Assembly (NCBI GenBank): GCA_011524785.1
Contig: WTJQ01000476.1
Location: forward strand, 1 to 5,703
Source of the DNA: Planctomycetota bacterium
Lineage (GTDB): Bacteria > Planctomycetota > UBA1135 > GCA-002686595
DNA length: 5,703 nt
Direction of reading: 5' to 3'
Position numbers and translations under genes: made by a program. Shown piece after piece: positions 1 to 5,703 of this stretch. The notes under the pieces were generated by a model. It was not told the DNA's origin, did not search any database, and saw only the letters and a program-made list of their open reading frames with translations. The stretch's first letter is position 1, and every line of letters starts with the position of its first letter.

Positions 1-42
1 GGCACGCCCCGCGGCGATGGCGGCGTCGATGCGCGTGGTCAT
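1..42 (-). CDS. trpA: Tryptophan synthase alpha chain (TrpA), only the first 14 codons
   Basis: Only the N-terminal peptide [14 protein letters not shown] is present; the gene runs off the left edge. The call rests on three things: the R-I-x-x-A pattern near the N-terminus seen in TrpA proteins, the position directly after trpB, and the start at 42, which forms the same ATGA overlap as the other junctions and has GGAGG 6 bases upstream. TrpA would cleave indole-3-glycerol phosphate to indole and glyceraldehyde 3-phosphate in complex with TrpB. No catalytic residue is visible in this fragment, so the identity is inferred mainly from context. Confidence 0.85.
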   Translation of the reverse strand, partial: MTTRIDAAIAAGRA

Positions 43-1226
43 GCCTCGCCTCCGTGTCCGAGCCGGGGGAGCACCGAGGCCAGGTCCTTGTCGCCCCTGC
101 CCGAGAGGCCGATCAGCACGCGCCGCCCGGCCAGCCGCTCGCGCTCGCGCACCACCCACCCCAGGGCGTGGGAGGACTCGAGCGCCGGGAGGATGCCCTC
201 CATGCAGGCCAGGAGCCGGAAGCCCTCGAGCGCCTCGTCGTCGGACGCGCGCTCGTAGGTCGCCCTGCCGGTCGCCGCGAGGTGCGCGTGCTCGGGCCCC
301 ACGGCGGGGTAGTCGAGGCCCGCGCTGATCGAGTGCGTGCCCTCGACCTGGCCGTCGTCGTCGGCGAGGACCAGGGTCCGACAGCCGTGGAGGATCCCCT
401 CTCGGCCTCCGACCCAGCGGGCAGCGTGCTGCCCCGGGCCATCGCCGAGGCCACCGGCCTCGACCCCGACGAGCTCGACCTCTGCGTCGGGCACGAACTT
501 GCGGAAGAGCCCGATCGCGTTGGAGCCGCCGCCCACGCAGGCGACCACGGCATCCGGCACGCCGCCCGCGCGCGCGCGCCACTGGGCCTTCGCCTCCGCC
601 CCGATCACCTCGTGGCAGGAGCCCACGATCGTCGGGAAGGGGTGCGGTCCGAGGGCCGAGCCGAGCAGGTAGTGGGCCTCGGGGTCCCCGACCCACGCGC
701 GCATGGCCTCGTTGACCGCGTCCTTGAGGGTCCGCTGGCCGCTCTCCACCGGCACGACGCGGGCCCCGAGCAGGCGCATGCGCTCGACGTTCGGGCGCTG
801 GCGCTCCACGTCGAGCGCCCCCATGTACACCACGCACTCGAGGCCGAGCAGCGCGCAGACCGTGGCCGTCGCGACGCCGTGCTGGCCCGCACCCGTCTCG
901 GCGAGGATGCGCGTCTTGCCCATGCGCTGAGCCAGCAGCGCCTGGCCGATGGCGTTGTTCAGCTTGTGCGCCCCGGTGTGGAGGAGGTCCTCCCGCTTGA
1001 GCCACAGCTCCACCCCCAGCTCCTCGCTCAGGCGGCGCGCCTCGAAGAGCGGCGTCGGGCGCCCGGCGAACTCCCCGAGCAGCTGCGCGAAGCGCGCCTC
1101 GAAGGCGGGGTCCTCGCCGGCCGCCACGAAGGCCGCCTCCAGCTCCACGAGGTTGGCCATCAGGGTCTCGGGGGCGTAGCAGCCCCCGAACGGGCCGAAC
1201 CGGGTCGGCAGCTGGAACGTGCTCAT
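39..1226 (-). CDS. trpB: Tryptophan synthase beta chain (TrpB)
   Basis: PLP-dependent subunit that condenses indole, channelled from TrpA, with L-serine to give tryptophan. Length is 395 residues, as expected for the classic TrpB1 type. Motifs: [14 protein letters not shown] (10-23, TrpB1 N-terminus), RPTPL (56-60), [16 protein letters not shown] (76-91) with the PLP Schiff-base Lys88, ETGAGQHG (110-117) with catalytic Glu110, the phosphate-binding loop VGGGSNAIG (231-239), [18 protein letters not shown] (297-314), ALESSHAL (348-355) with Glu350, and LSGRGDKD (374-381). The N-terminal form and the adjacent trpA fit TrpB1 rather than the longer TrpB2. The frame is open well upstream, but the ATG at 1226 has the family N-terminus, GGAGG 7 bases upstream and an ATGA overlap with the trpF stop. 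Cys16 and Ala18 replace the common basic residue and Val of GGRYVPETL. The stop overlaps the trpA ATG. Confidence 0.98.
   Translation of the reverse strand: MSTFQLPTRFGPFGGCYAPETLMANLVELEAAFVAAGEDPAFEARFAQLLGEFAGRPTPLFEARRLSEELGVELWLKREDLLHTGAHKLNNAIGQALLAQRMGKTRILAETGAGQHGVATATVCALLGLECVVYMGALDVERQRPNVERMRLLGARVVPVESGQRTLKDAVNEAMRAWVGDPEAHYLLGSALGPHPFPTIVGSCHEVIGAEAKAQWRARAGGVPDAVVACVGGGSNAIGLFRKFVPDAEVELVGVEAGGLGDGPGQHAARWVGGREGILHGCRTLVLADDDGQVEGTHSISAGLDYPAVGPEHAHLAATGRATYERASDDEALEGFRLLACMEGILPALESSHALGWVVRERERLAGRRVLIGLSGRGDKDLASVLPRLGHGGEA
49..53 (-). promoter_or_regulatory. Shine-Dalgarno site for trpA
   Basis: GGAGG (within ACGGAGG) on the minus strand, inside the end of trpB, 6 bases before the ATG at 42. 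It helps identify the edge fragment as a true gene start. Confidence 0.7.
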
Positions 1227-1852
1227 GCGTCGGCCTCCATCCCCACCAGGGCTCCGCGGGCTGCATCGACGAAGGCGCGCACGAGCTCCATGTCCTTCTG
1301 TCCGGGCGCGCGCTCCAGGCCGGAGGACGCGTCGGCCCCCGCGGCTCCGGCAGCACGCACGGCGCCGGCCACCGAGTCGGGAGCCAGCCCGCCAGCGAGG
1401 AGGCACCGCGCACGAGCGCAGAGGTCCCGCGCCAGGGCAGGATCGACCGCGCGGCCGGTCCCGCCGGCGGCGCTGGGGTGGTCGAGCACGAACGCGCTCG
1501 CGATGCCGGACCAGGCCTCCAGCTCGGCAGCGCCCCTCTCGTCCACGCCCACCCGACGCAGGACGCGCGCGGGGAACTCCTGGAAGGCCGCCGGGTCCTC
1601 GTCCCCGCACAGCTGCACGGCTCCGATGCCGAGCTCGCGGCAGCGCTCCGCCAGGTGCGCCGGGTCGGGGTCGACCGTCACGACGACCGCTCGCTCCCCG
1701 CAGCCGGTCGACGCGAGCAGCGTGCCGATCGCGTCCCAGGTGAGGTGCCGCGGGGACGGCTCGTGGTGGACGAGTCCCACCAGGTCGGCGCCCGCCTCGA
1801 GGGTGTCCTGGATCTCGTCGGCGGTCCGCAGGCCGCACACCTTGATCGTCAT
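1223..1852 (-). CDS. trpF: Phosphoribosylanthranilate isomerase (TrpF)
   Basis: A beta/alpha-barrel isomerase performing the Amadori rearrangement of phosphoribosylanthranilate to CdRP, between TrpD and TrpC in the pathway. Length is 209 residues, typical for the stand-alone enzyme. KVCGLRT at 4-10 carries the catalytic cysteine Cys6. SPR (33-35) follows strand 2, Asp124 in [13 protein letters not shown] (121-132) is the expected general acid, [10 protein letters not shown] (152-161) is the strand-6 region, and [15 protein letters not shown] (173-187) is the C-terminal phosphate-binding signature. The frame is open far upstream through trpC. The ATG at 1852 is chosen because the conserved N-terminus begins there, a GGAGG core in a G-rich run lies 7 bases upstream, and it forms ATGA with the trpC stop. 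Cys82 sits in VQLCG, where the family normally has QLHG, and HHEPSPR is unusual around the SPR element. This is the least conserved protein of the set, but the catalytic residues are intact, so it is probably functional. Confidence 0.95.
   Translation of the reverse strand: MTIKVCGLRTADEIQDTLEAGADLVGLVHHEPSPRHLTWDAIGTLLASTGCGERAVVVTVDPDPAHLAERCRELGIGAVQLCGDEDPAAFQEFPARVLRRVGVDERGAAELEAWSGIASAFVLDHPSAAGGTGRAVDPALARDLCARARCLLAGGLAPDSVAGAVRAAGAAGADASSGLERAPGQKDMELVRAFVDAARGALVGMEADA
1234..1238 (-). promoter_or_regulatory. Shine-Dalgarno site for trpB
   Basis: GGAGG on the minus strand, inside the last codons of trpF (the Met-Glu-Ala-Asp-Ala end), 7 bases before the ATG at 1226. Confidence 0.7.
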
Positions 1853-2637
1853 CGCAGGGCCTCCCCCCACTCGCGCAGGGTGCGGGCAGGGTCCTCGGCC
1901 CGCATCAGGGCCGTCCCCACCAGCGCGGCGTCGGCCCCGGCGGCGCGCACGCGCTTGAGGTCCTCGACGCCGTGCAGGCCCGACTCGGCCACGCGCAGGA
2001 TCCCCGCCGGGATCCGGGGCAGGAGGGTCTCGACGGTGGCCAGGTCGATCGAGAAGTCCCGCAGGTCGCGGGCGTTGACGCCGATCGCGTCCGGCTCCAG
2101 GGCGAGCGCGCGCTCCAGCTCCTCCTCGTCGTGCACCTCGACCAGGGCGAACAGGCCCTTCTCCCGGGCGCAGACCGCGAGGTCCCGCAGGAGGCCGTCG
2201 TCGAGGCACGCGCAGATCAGCAGCACCGCATCCGCGCCCATGCCCACGCTCTCCTCCACCATGTCCAGGGAGAGGGTGAAGTCCTTGCGGAGCCGCGGCA
2301 GCCCGCAGGCCGCGACGGCAGCCAGGTCGGCGGGCTCGCCGCCGAAGTGGTCCTGCTCGGTCAGGATCGAGAGGGCCGCCGCGCCGCCCCGCTTGTAGGC
2401 GTGCGCGCGCTCCCCGAGGTCGGGCTCGCCCGACAGCTCGCCGGTGGACGGCGCCTTGCGCTTGCACTCGGCCAGGAAGGCGAGCGCCGAGCCGCCCAGG
2501 GCCTCCTGGAAGCGCACGCGCCCCTGGCAGGGGCCCGTGGCCCGCGCCGGTCCACGCGCCGCGGCCCGCGCGGCCACGGCCTCCAGGATCGGGTCCAGGC
2601 GAGTGCCCGTCCTCCGCACGCCACTGGGGAGGCTCAT
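1849..2637 (-). CDS. trpC: Indole-3-glycerol phosphate synthase (TrpC)
   Basis: A beta/alpha-barrel enzyme that decarboxylates and cyclises CdRP to indole-3-glycerol phosphate, the substrate of TrpA. Length is 262 residues, normal for a monofunctional enzyme; TrpF is a separate downstream gene, not fused as in enterobacteria. Catalytic landmarks are all present: [13 protein letters not shown] (56-68) with Glu57 and Lys59, LRKDF (116-120) with the catalytic Lys118, [10 protein letters not shown] (165-174) with Glu167, GVNARDL (186-192) with Asn188, and VAESG (216-220) with Glu218 and Ser219. [12 protein letters not shown] (235-246) is the C-terminal phosphate-binding loop. The frame could be extended 10 codons to an upstream ATG at 2667. 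The start at 2637 is preferred because of the ATGA overlap with the trpD stop and a GGAGG site 10 bases upstream. A variation is APSTG in place of the common SPSKG. The stop TGA overlaps the trpF ATG. Confidence 0.97.
   Translation of the reverse strand: MSLPSGVRRTGTRLDPILEAVAARAAARGPARATGPCQGRVRFQEALGGSALAFLAECKRKAPSTGELSGEPDLGERAHAYKRGGAAALSILTEQDHFGGEPADLAAVAACGLPRLRKDFTLSLDMVEESVGMGADAVLLICACLDDGLLRDLAVCAREKGLFALVEVHDEEELERALALEPDAIGVNARDLRDFSIDLATVETLLPRIPAGILRVAESGLHGVEDLKRVRAAGADAALVGTALMRAEDPARTLREWGEALR
1860..1864 (-). promoter_or_regulatory. Shine-Dalgarno site for trpF
   Basis: GGAGG preceded by a run of G on the minus strand, inside the end of trpC, 7 bases before the ATG at 1852. 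It is a strong match at good spacing. Confidence 0.7.
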
Positions 2638-3650
2638 GCGGCCAGCGCCTCCGTCAGCGCGGCCCACTGGGCCAGGCGATCCCGGGCGGCTCCCGAGTCC
2701 ACCGCCTCGGCGGCCCGCTGGACGCCGTCGAGGGCGTCGTGCGCGATACCGGCCAGGACGAGGGCCGCCGCGGCGTTGTACAGCAGGGCGTCCCGCAGGG
2801 GTCCGCCGTCGCCGTCGAGCAGGCGGCGGAGGAGACCCGCGTTGTGGTCGGCATCGCCACCCTCGAGGGCTGCGACGGGCGCGCCGTCGAGGCCCAGGGT
2901 GCGGCCGTCGAGAGCGAAGCTGCCCAGGTCCCCCGCGAAGGAGGCGGCGTTCTCCCCCTCGAGCGTGAGCTCGTCCGCGCCGCCCGCGCCGTGCACGACC
3001 ATGGCGCGCTTGGTGCCGAGCTCCTCGAGGATCGCCGCGACCTCCTCCCGCCGGGTCGGATCCGCGACGCCGATCAGCTGACGCTGAACGCCGCCCGGGT
3101 TGCAGAGGGGCCCGAGGAGGTTGAACGCGGTCCGGATCCCGAGCGCGCGACGGACCGGACCCGCGTGCTTCATGGCGGGGTGGTAGAGGGGCGCATGCAG
3201 GTAGGTGATGCCCACCTGCTCGAGGACCTCGCGGGCCGCCTCCGGGGTGAGCTCGATGCGCACGCCCACCGCCTCCAGCAGGTCGGCCGAGCCCGAGCGG
3301 CTGGTCGCCGCGCGGTTGCCGTGCTTCACGACCCGCGCCCCGGCAGCGGCCGCCACGAGGGCGGCGGCCGTCGAGAGGTTGAAGGTCCCCAGGCCGTCGC
3401 CGCCGGTGCCGCAGGTGTCGATGGCGTCCGGGCAGCCGTGCTCGAAGGGAACCATGTGGGTCCGCATGGCCCGGGCCGCTCCGGTCAGCTCCGCGACGGT
3501 CTCGCGCCGCGTCGCCAGCGCGCTGAGCAGGCCGGCCAGCACCAGGGGCTCGACCTCGCCACGCAGCACGGCGCCGAACACCTCGGCGGACTGCTCCGCC
3601 TCGAGGTGCGCGCCGCCCTGGACCGCGCGGAGGGCCTCGACCGCGTTCAC
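2634..3650 (-). CDS. trpD: Anthranilate phosphoribosyltransferase (TrpD)
   Basis: Transfers phosphoribose from PRPP to anthranilate, giving N-(5-phosphoribosyl)anthranilate. Using the GTG at 3650 the protein has 338 residues, typical for a stand-alone TrpD of the class IV (nucleoside phosphorylase-like) phosphoribosyltransferases. The frame stays open far upstream into trpG. GTG is chosen because it begins where homology begins (NAVEALRA), follows a GGGAG site by 6 bases, and forms a GTGA overlap with the trpG stop. Motifs: DTCGTGGDG (78-86, PRPP-binding glycine loop), NLST (91-94), KHGNRAATSRSGSAD (109-123), HPAMKHAGPVRRALG (157-171, anthranilate site), FNLLGPLCNP (176-185) and the acidic pair in ADELTL (225-230; Asp226, Glu227), which binds magnesium in the family. 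A small oddity is ATS at 115-117 where most family members have VSS. The stop TGA overlaps the trpC start. It is the only gene in the operon with a GTG start. Confidence 0.97.
   Translation of the reverse strand: MNAVEALRAVQGGAHLEAEQSAEVFGAVLRGEVEPLVLAGLLSALATRRETVAELTGAARAMRTHMVPFEHGCPDAIDTCGTGGDGLGTFNLSTAAALVAAAAGARVVKHGNRAATSRSGSADLLEAVGVRIELTPEAAREVLEQVGITYLHAPLYHPAMKHAGPVRRALGIRTAFNLLGPLCNPGGVQRQLIGVADPTRREEVAAILEELGTKRAMVVHGAGGADELTLEGENAASFAGDLGSFALDGRTLGLDGAPVAALEGGDADHNAGLLRRLLDGDGGPLRDALLYNAAAALVLAGIAHDALDGVQRAAEAVDSGAARDRLAQWAALTEALAA
2648..2652 (-). promoter_or_regulatory. Shine-Dalgarno site for trpC
   Basis: GGAGG (within ACGGAGG) on the minus strand, inside the end of trpD, with 10 bases to the ATG at 2637. 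It favours this start over the in-frame ATG at 2667. Confidence 0.65.
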
Positions 3651-4252
3651 AGGCTGCTCCCGGGCGCGCGCGCGGAGACCGGCTCCCCGGCGGCCGCCAG
3701 GAAGTTCGCGAGCAGGCGCGTCCCCAGCGGGGTCAGGATGGACTCGGGGTGGAACTGGACGCCGAAGCGCGGGCCCCGCGTGTCCTCGACCCCCATCACG
3801 TGGCCCTCCTCGGTCCAGGCCGAGAGGCGCAGATGAGCAGGCAGCGAGGTGCGCTCGGCGACCAGCGAGTGGTAGCGCGCGCAGGGGAAGGGGCTCTTGA
3901 TCCCGCGGAACAGGGCGCCGCCGCCGTGGTGCACGAGGCTGGTCTTGCCGTGCATGGGCGCCGGGTCCACCAGCAGTCGCCCGCCCTCGGCCTCGACCAG
4001 GGCCTGGTGCCCCAGGCACACGCCGAGCAGCGGCGTGCTCACCGGGAGACGCTGCAGGAGCTCCGGGAGGATCCCCGCGGTCTCCGGCCGGCCGGGACCC
4101 GGCGACAGCACGAAGGCCGATGCCCCCATCGAGAGCGCCTCGTCCGCCGTGAGCGCGTCGTTGCGGCGCACGACCACCTCGGCCCCGAGACCCGCCAGGG
4201 CCTGGTAGAGGTTGAAGGTGAACGAGTCGTAGTTGTCGAGCAGGAGGATCAT
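3647..4252 (-). CDS. trpG: Anthranilate synthase component II, glutamine amidotransferase (TrpG)
   Basis: Class I glutamine amidotransferase subunit, 201 residues, the usual length for a stand-alone TrpG (about 190-200). It hydrolyses glutamine and passes ammonia to TrpE. It opens with the family N-terminus MILLLDNYDSFTFNL. The oxyanion/loop motif SPGPGRPETAG spans residues 50-60. The nucleophile Cys79 lies in GVCLGHQAL (77-85), HGKTS is at 101-105, and the other two triad residues, His168 and Glu170, are in VQFHPES (165-171). The ATG at 4252 is fixed by the conserved N-terminus, a GGGAG site 9 bases upstream, and the ATGA overlap with the trpE stop. Its own TGA overlaps the trpD GTG start. 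It is not fused to TrpE or TrpD. In many bacteria the same subunit also serves PabB in folate synthesis; no pabB is visible here, so dual use cannot be judged. The last 12 or so residues are poorly conserved. Confidence 0.98.
   Translation of the reverse strand: MILLLDNYDSFTFNLYQALAGLGAEVVVRRNDALTADEALSMGASAFVLSPGPGRPETAGILPELLQRLPVSTPLLGVCLGHQALVEAEGGRLLVDPAPMHGKTSLVHHGGGALFRGIKSPFPCARYHSLVAERTSLPAHLRLSAWTEEGHVMGVEDTRGPRFGVQFHPESILTPLGTRLLANFLAAAGEPVSARAPGSSL
3657..3661 (-). promoter_or_regulatory. Shine-Dalgarno site for trpD
   Basis: GGGAG on the minus strand, inside the end of trpG, 6 bases before the GTG at 3650. It decides the trpD start, since the frame is open much further upstream and no ATG lies at the point where homology begins. 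Confidence 0.65.
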
Positions 4253-5703
4253 CGGCTCACGCTCCCGGCGGCCTCGGACCGCGGCTGGAAGGCCGGCTCG
4301 GAGGCCATCTGCACGGCCTCGGCCAGGGCCCGCGCCTTGTGCAGGGTCTCGGCGTGCTCGAGCTCGGGGACGGAGTCCCAGACGATGCCCGCGCCCGCCT
4401 GCCAGTGGACCCGGTCCCCGTGCACGACGAGGGTCCGGATGGTGATCGCCAGCTCGGCCGCGCCTGAGCCGTCGAAGTACCCGAAGGCTCCTGCATAGGG
4501 GCCGCGCGCCCGGCCCTCGAGGCGGCTGACCAGCTCGAGCGCGCGGACCTTGGGAGCGCCGGAGACGGTGCCCGCCGGGAAGCAGGCCGCGGCGAGGTCC
4601 AGCGCGTCACGCCCCGCGCCCAGGCGGGACTCCACGCGGGTCACGAGGTGCTGCACGCGGGGGAACTTCTCGAGCACCGCGTGCTCGCAGACCCGCACCG
4701 AGCCGACCTTGGCAACGCGCCCGAGGTCGTTGCGTGCGAGGTCGACGAGCATGTCGTGCTCGGCCCGCTCCTTGGGGTCGGAGAGCAGCTCCTGCCCCAG
4801 GATCGCGTCCTCCTCGGGCGTCGCACCGCGGGCCCGGGTCCCCGCGATGGGGACGGCCTGGCAGACGCCGTCCCGCACCGACACGAGCCGCTCGGGCGAC
4901 GAGCCGATCAGCGTGATGCCGCCGGACTGGTGGAAGAACATGTGCGGCGCCGGGTTCACGAGGCGCAGCACGCGGTAGAGGGTGAAGGGATCCCCGCTGA
5001 AGCGCTGGTGGAAGCCCTGGCTCAGGACCGCCTGGAAGACCTCGCCCTGGCCAATGGCGCCCTGCAGCTCCTTCACCGCCGCCAGGTAGTCGGCCTCGGA
5101 CGTCGTCCGCGTGGGCTCGTCCTCGAGCAGCTGGAAGCCCTTGAACTCGCCGGGATCGGTGTGGAGGTCCGCGGCCAGCGCCGCGAGGCGCTCCTCGGCG
5201 GCGGCGCGGTCGGCGGCCCCTCCCGCACACGAGGTGATCAGGTAGAGGCGCTGGGTCGCGTGGTCGAACGCCACGACGTCCCGGTAGAGATCGAAGCACG
5301 CGTCCGGCGCCTCGAAGGCGTCCTCGCTCGGGCGCGGGACCCGCGGCTCCAGCTCGCAGATCCACTCGTGCCCCATGAAGCCGATCCACCCGCCCACGAG
5401 CGGCGGCAGGCCGGGCGGGGCCTGGGGCACGGCCTCGTCCGAGAGGGCGCGCCGGAGCGCCTCCTGGGCGGAGCCCTCGCGCACCTCGGTCTCCCCGTCG
5501 CGCGTGAGCTCGATGCGCCCCTCGCGGACCTCCAGGTGCGCGCGCGGATCGACCGCCACGAACGAGTAGCGGGCGAGGCGCATCACGCCCTCGACCGACT
5601 CCAGCAGGGTGCCCTCGTGGCCGCTCGCGCGGAGCGCGCGGAAGGCCTGGACGGGCGTGAGGAGGTCGGCCGGGAGGACCCACCAGGCCAGGCGGTGCTG
5701 GTC
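4249..5703 (-). CDS. trpE: Anthranilate synthase component I (TrpE), N-terminus cut by window edge
   Basis: Cytoplasmic chorismate-binding subunit of anthranilate synthase. With ammonia delivered by TrpG it makes anthranilate and pyruvate from chorismate, the first and normally feedback-inhibited step of tryptophan synthesis. The frame is open to the right edge: 484 residues are visible, against roughly 490-520 for the family, so probably only 10-20 N-terminal residues are missing. The GTG at 5586 is not the start, because the N-terminal allosteric motif LLES (visible residues 33-36) and the RYSF element (45-48) are encoded at or across it. Further motifs, in visible numbering: GEVFQAVLSQ (220-229), NPAPHMFF (250-257), SSPERLV (268-274), PIAGTRARG (285-293), DPKERAEH (309-316), LVDLARNDLGRV (319-330), FPAGTVSGAPK (375-385) and QAGAGIVWDSVPE (435-447). 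The full TrpE motif set and the adjacent trpG argue against PabB or isochorismate synthase. Oddities: H254 where the allosteric motif usually has Tyr, and SQGF where SQRF is usual. The stop TGA (4249-4251) overlaps the trpG start. Confidence 0.97.
   Translation of the reverse strand, partial: DQHRLAWWVLPADLLTPVQAFRALRASGHEGTLLESVEGVMRLARYSFVAVDPRAHLEVREGRIELTRDGETEVREGSAQEALRRALSDEAVPQAPPGLPPLVGGWIGFMGHEWICELEPRVPRPSEDAFEAPDACFDLYRDVVAFDHATQRLYLITSCAGGAADRAAAEERLAALAADLHTDPGEFKGFQLLEDEPTRTTSEADYLAAVKELQGAIGQGEVFQAVLSQGFHQRFSGDPFTLYRVLRLVNPAPHMFFHQSGGITLIGSSPERLVSVRDGVCQAVPIAGTRARGATPEEDAILGQELLSDPKERAEHDMLVDLARNDLGRVAKVGSVRVCEHAVLEKFPRVQHLVTRVESRLGAGRDALDLAAACFPAGTVSGAPKVRALELVSRLEGRARGPYAGAFGYFDGSGAAELAITIRTLVVHGDRVHWQAGAGIVWDSVPELEHAETLHKARALAEAVQMASEPAFQPRSEAAGSVSR
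4262..4266 (-). promoter_or_regulatory. Shine-Dalgarno site for trpG
   Basis: GGGAG on the minus strand, inside the last codons of trpE, with 9 bases between it and the ATG at 4252. It supports independent or coupled initiation at the ATGA overlap. Confidence 0.6.

Noticed and set aside
566..579. A short alternating CG run.
   Set aside because: It lies within trpB and simply encodes adjacent Arg and Ala codons. There is no repeat structure beyond codon bias.
54..1958. A long open frame on the plus strand opposite trpB and trpF.
   Set aside because: Its product is low-complexity, rich in Arg, Ala, Pro and Gly, and has no recognisable domain. In very G+C-rich DNA, stop codons are rare in the frames antisense to real genes, and the minus-strand frames here encode full enzyme motif sets.
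2635..2667. A 10-codon upstream extension of TrpC to the in-frame ATG at 2667.
   Set aside because: It would overlap trpD by 34 bases and adds non-conserved residues. The ATG at 2637 has a GGAGG site and the same 4-base overlap as all other junctions.
1972..3836. Overlapping long open frames on the plus strand opposite trpC, trpD and trpG.
   Set aside because: Same artefact: compositionally biased products without motifs, lying exactly antisense to well-conserved genes.
4249..5703. Whether the chorismate enzyme could be PabB, isochorismate synthase or a phenazine-type anthranilate synthase.
   Set aside because: The LLES element, the NPxPxMFF motif and the position at the head of a complete trp gene series all favour TrpE.
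1..5703. Internal promoters, terminators, attenuators, small RNAs or mobile-element remnants between the genes.
   Set aside because: There is no intergenic DNA. I saw no AT-rich promoter-like stretch, hairpin with a T run, or inverted-repeat boundary. The operon leader is outside the window.

Overview
This window is almost the whole of a tryptophan biosynthesis operon, read entirely on the minus strand. In transcription order, from high to low coordinates, the genes are trpE, trpG, trpD, trpC, trpF, trpB and trpA. trpE is cut by the right edge and lacks its extreme N-terminus. trpA is cut by the left edge, with only its first 14 codons present. The five genes between them are complete and intact. 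There is no intergenic DNA: every base belongs to at least one trp gene. I see no RNA gene, mobile element, CRISPR array, promoter or terminator. The operon promoter and any leader or attenuator must lie beyond position 5703.

Together the genes take chorismate to tryptophan. TrpE and TrpG form anthranilate synthase (chorismate + glutamine to anthranilate). TrpD adds the phosphoribosyl group from PRPP. TrpF isomerises phosphoribosylanthranilate to CdRP, and TrpC closes the indole ring to give indole-3-glycerol phosphate. TrpA and TrpB, the tryptophan synthase alpha and beta subunits, convert that product plus serine to tryptophan. All seven are separate polypeptides, with no TrpE-G, TrpG-D or TrpC-F fusion.

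The most distinctive feature is the junctions. All six are the same 4-base overlap, in which the stop TGA of one gene shares bases with the start codon of the next (ATGA five times, GTGA once at trpG/trpD). Each start has a purine-rich Shine-Dalgarno-like site 6-10 bases upstream, inside the end of the preceding gene. This points to one polycistronic message with translational coupling along its whole length.

The organism is a bacterium with very high G+C and strong G/C preference at third codon positions. A dedicated trpF inside the cluster argues against typical Actinobacteria, most of which use the bifunctional PriA instead. Other high-GC groups (Myxococcota, Planctomycetota, Gemmatimonadota, some Proteobacteria or Deinococcota) remain possible, and the sequence alone does not let me choose. 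This is a conserved core metabolic region. I found no evidence of a new system; the findings are gene-architecture points and residue-level oddities in otherwise canonical enzymes.
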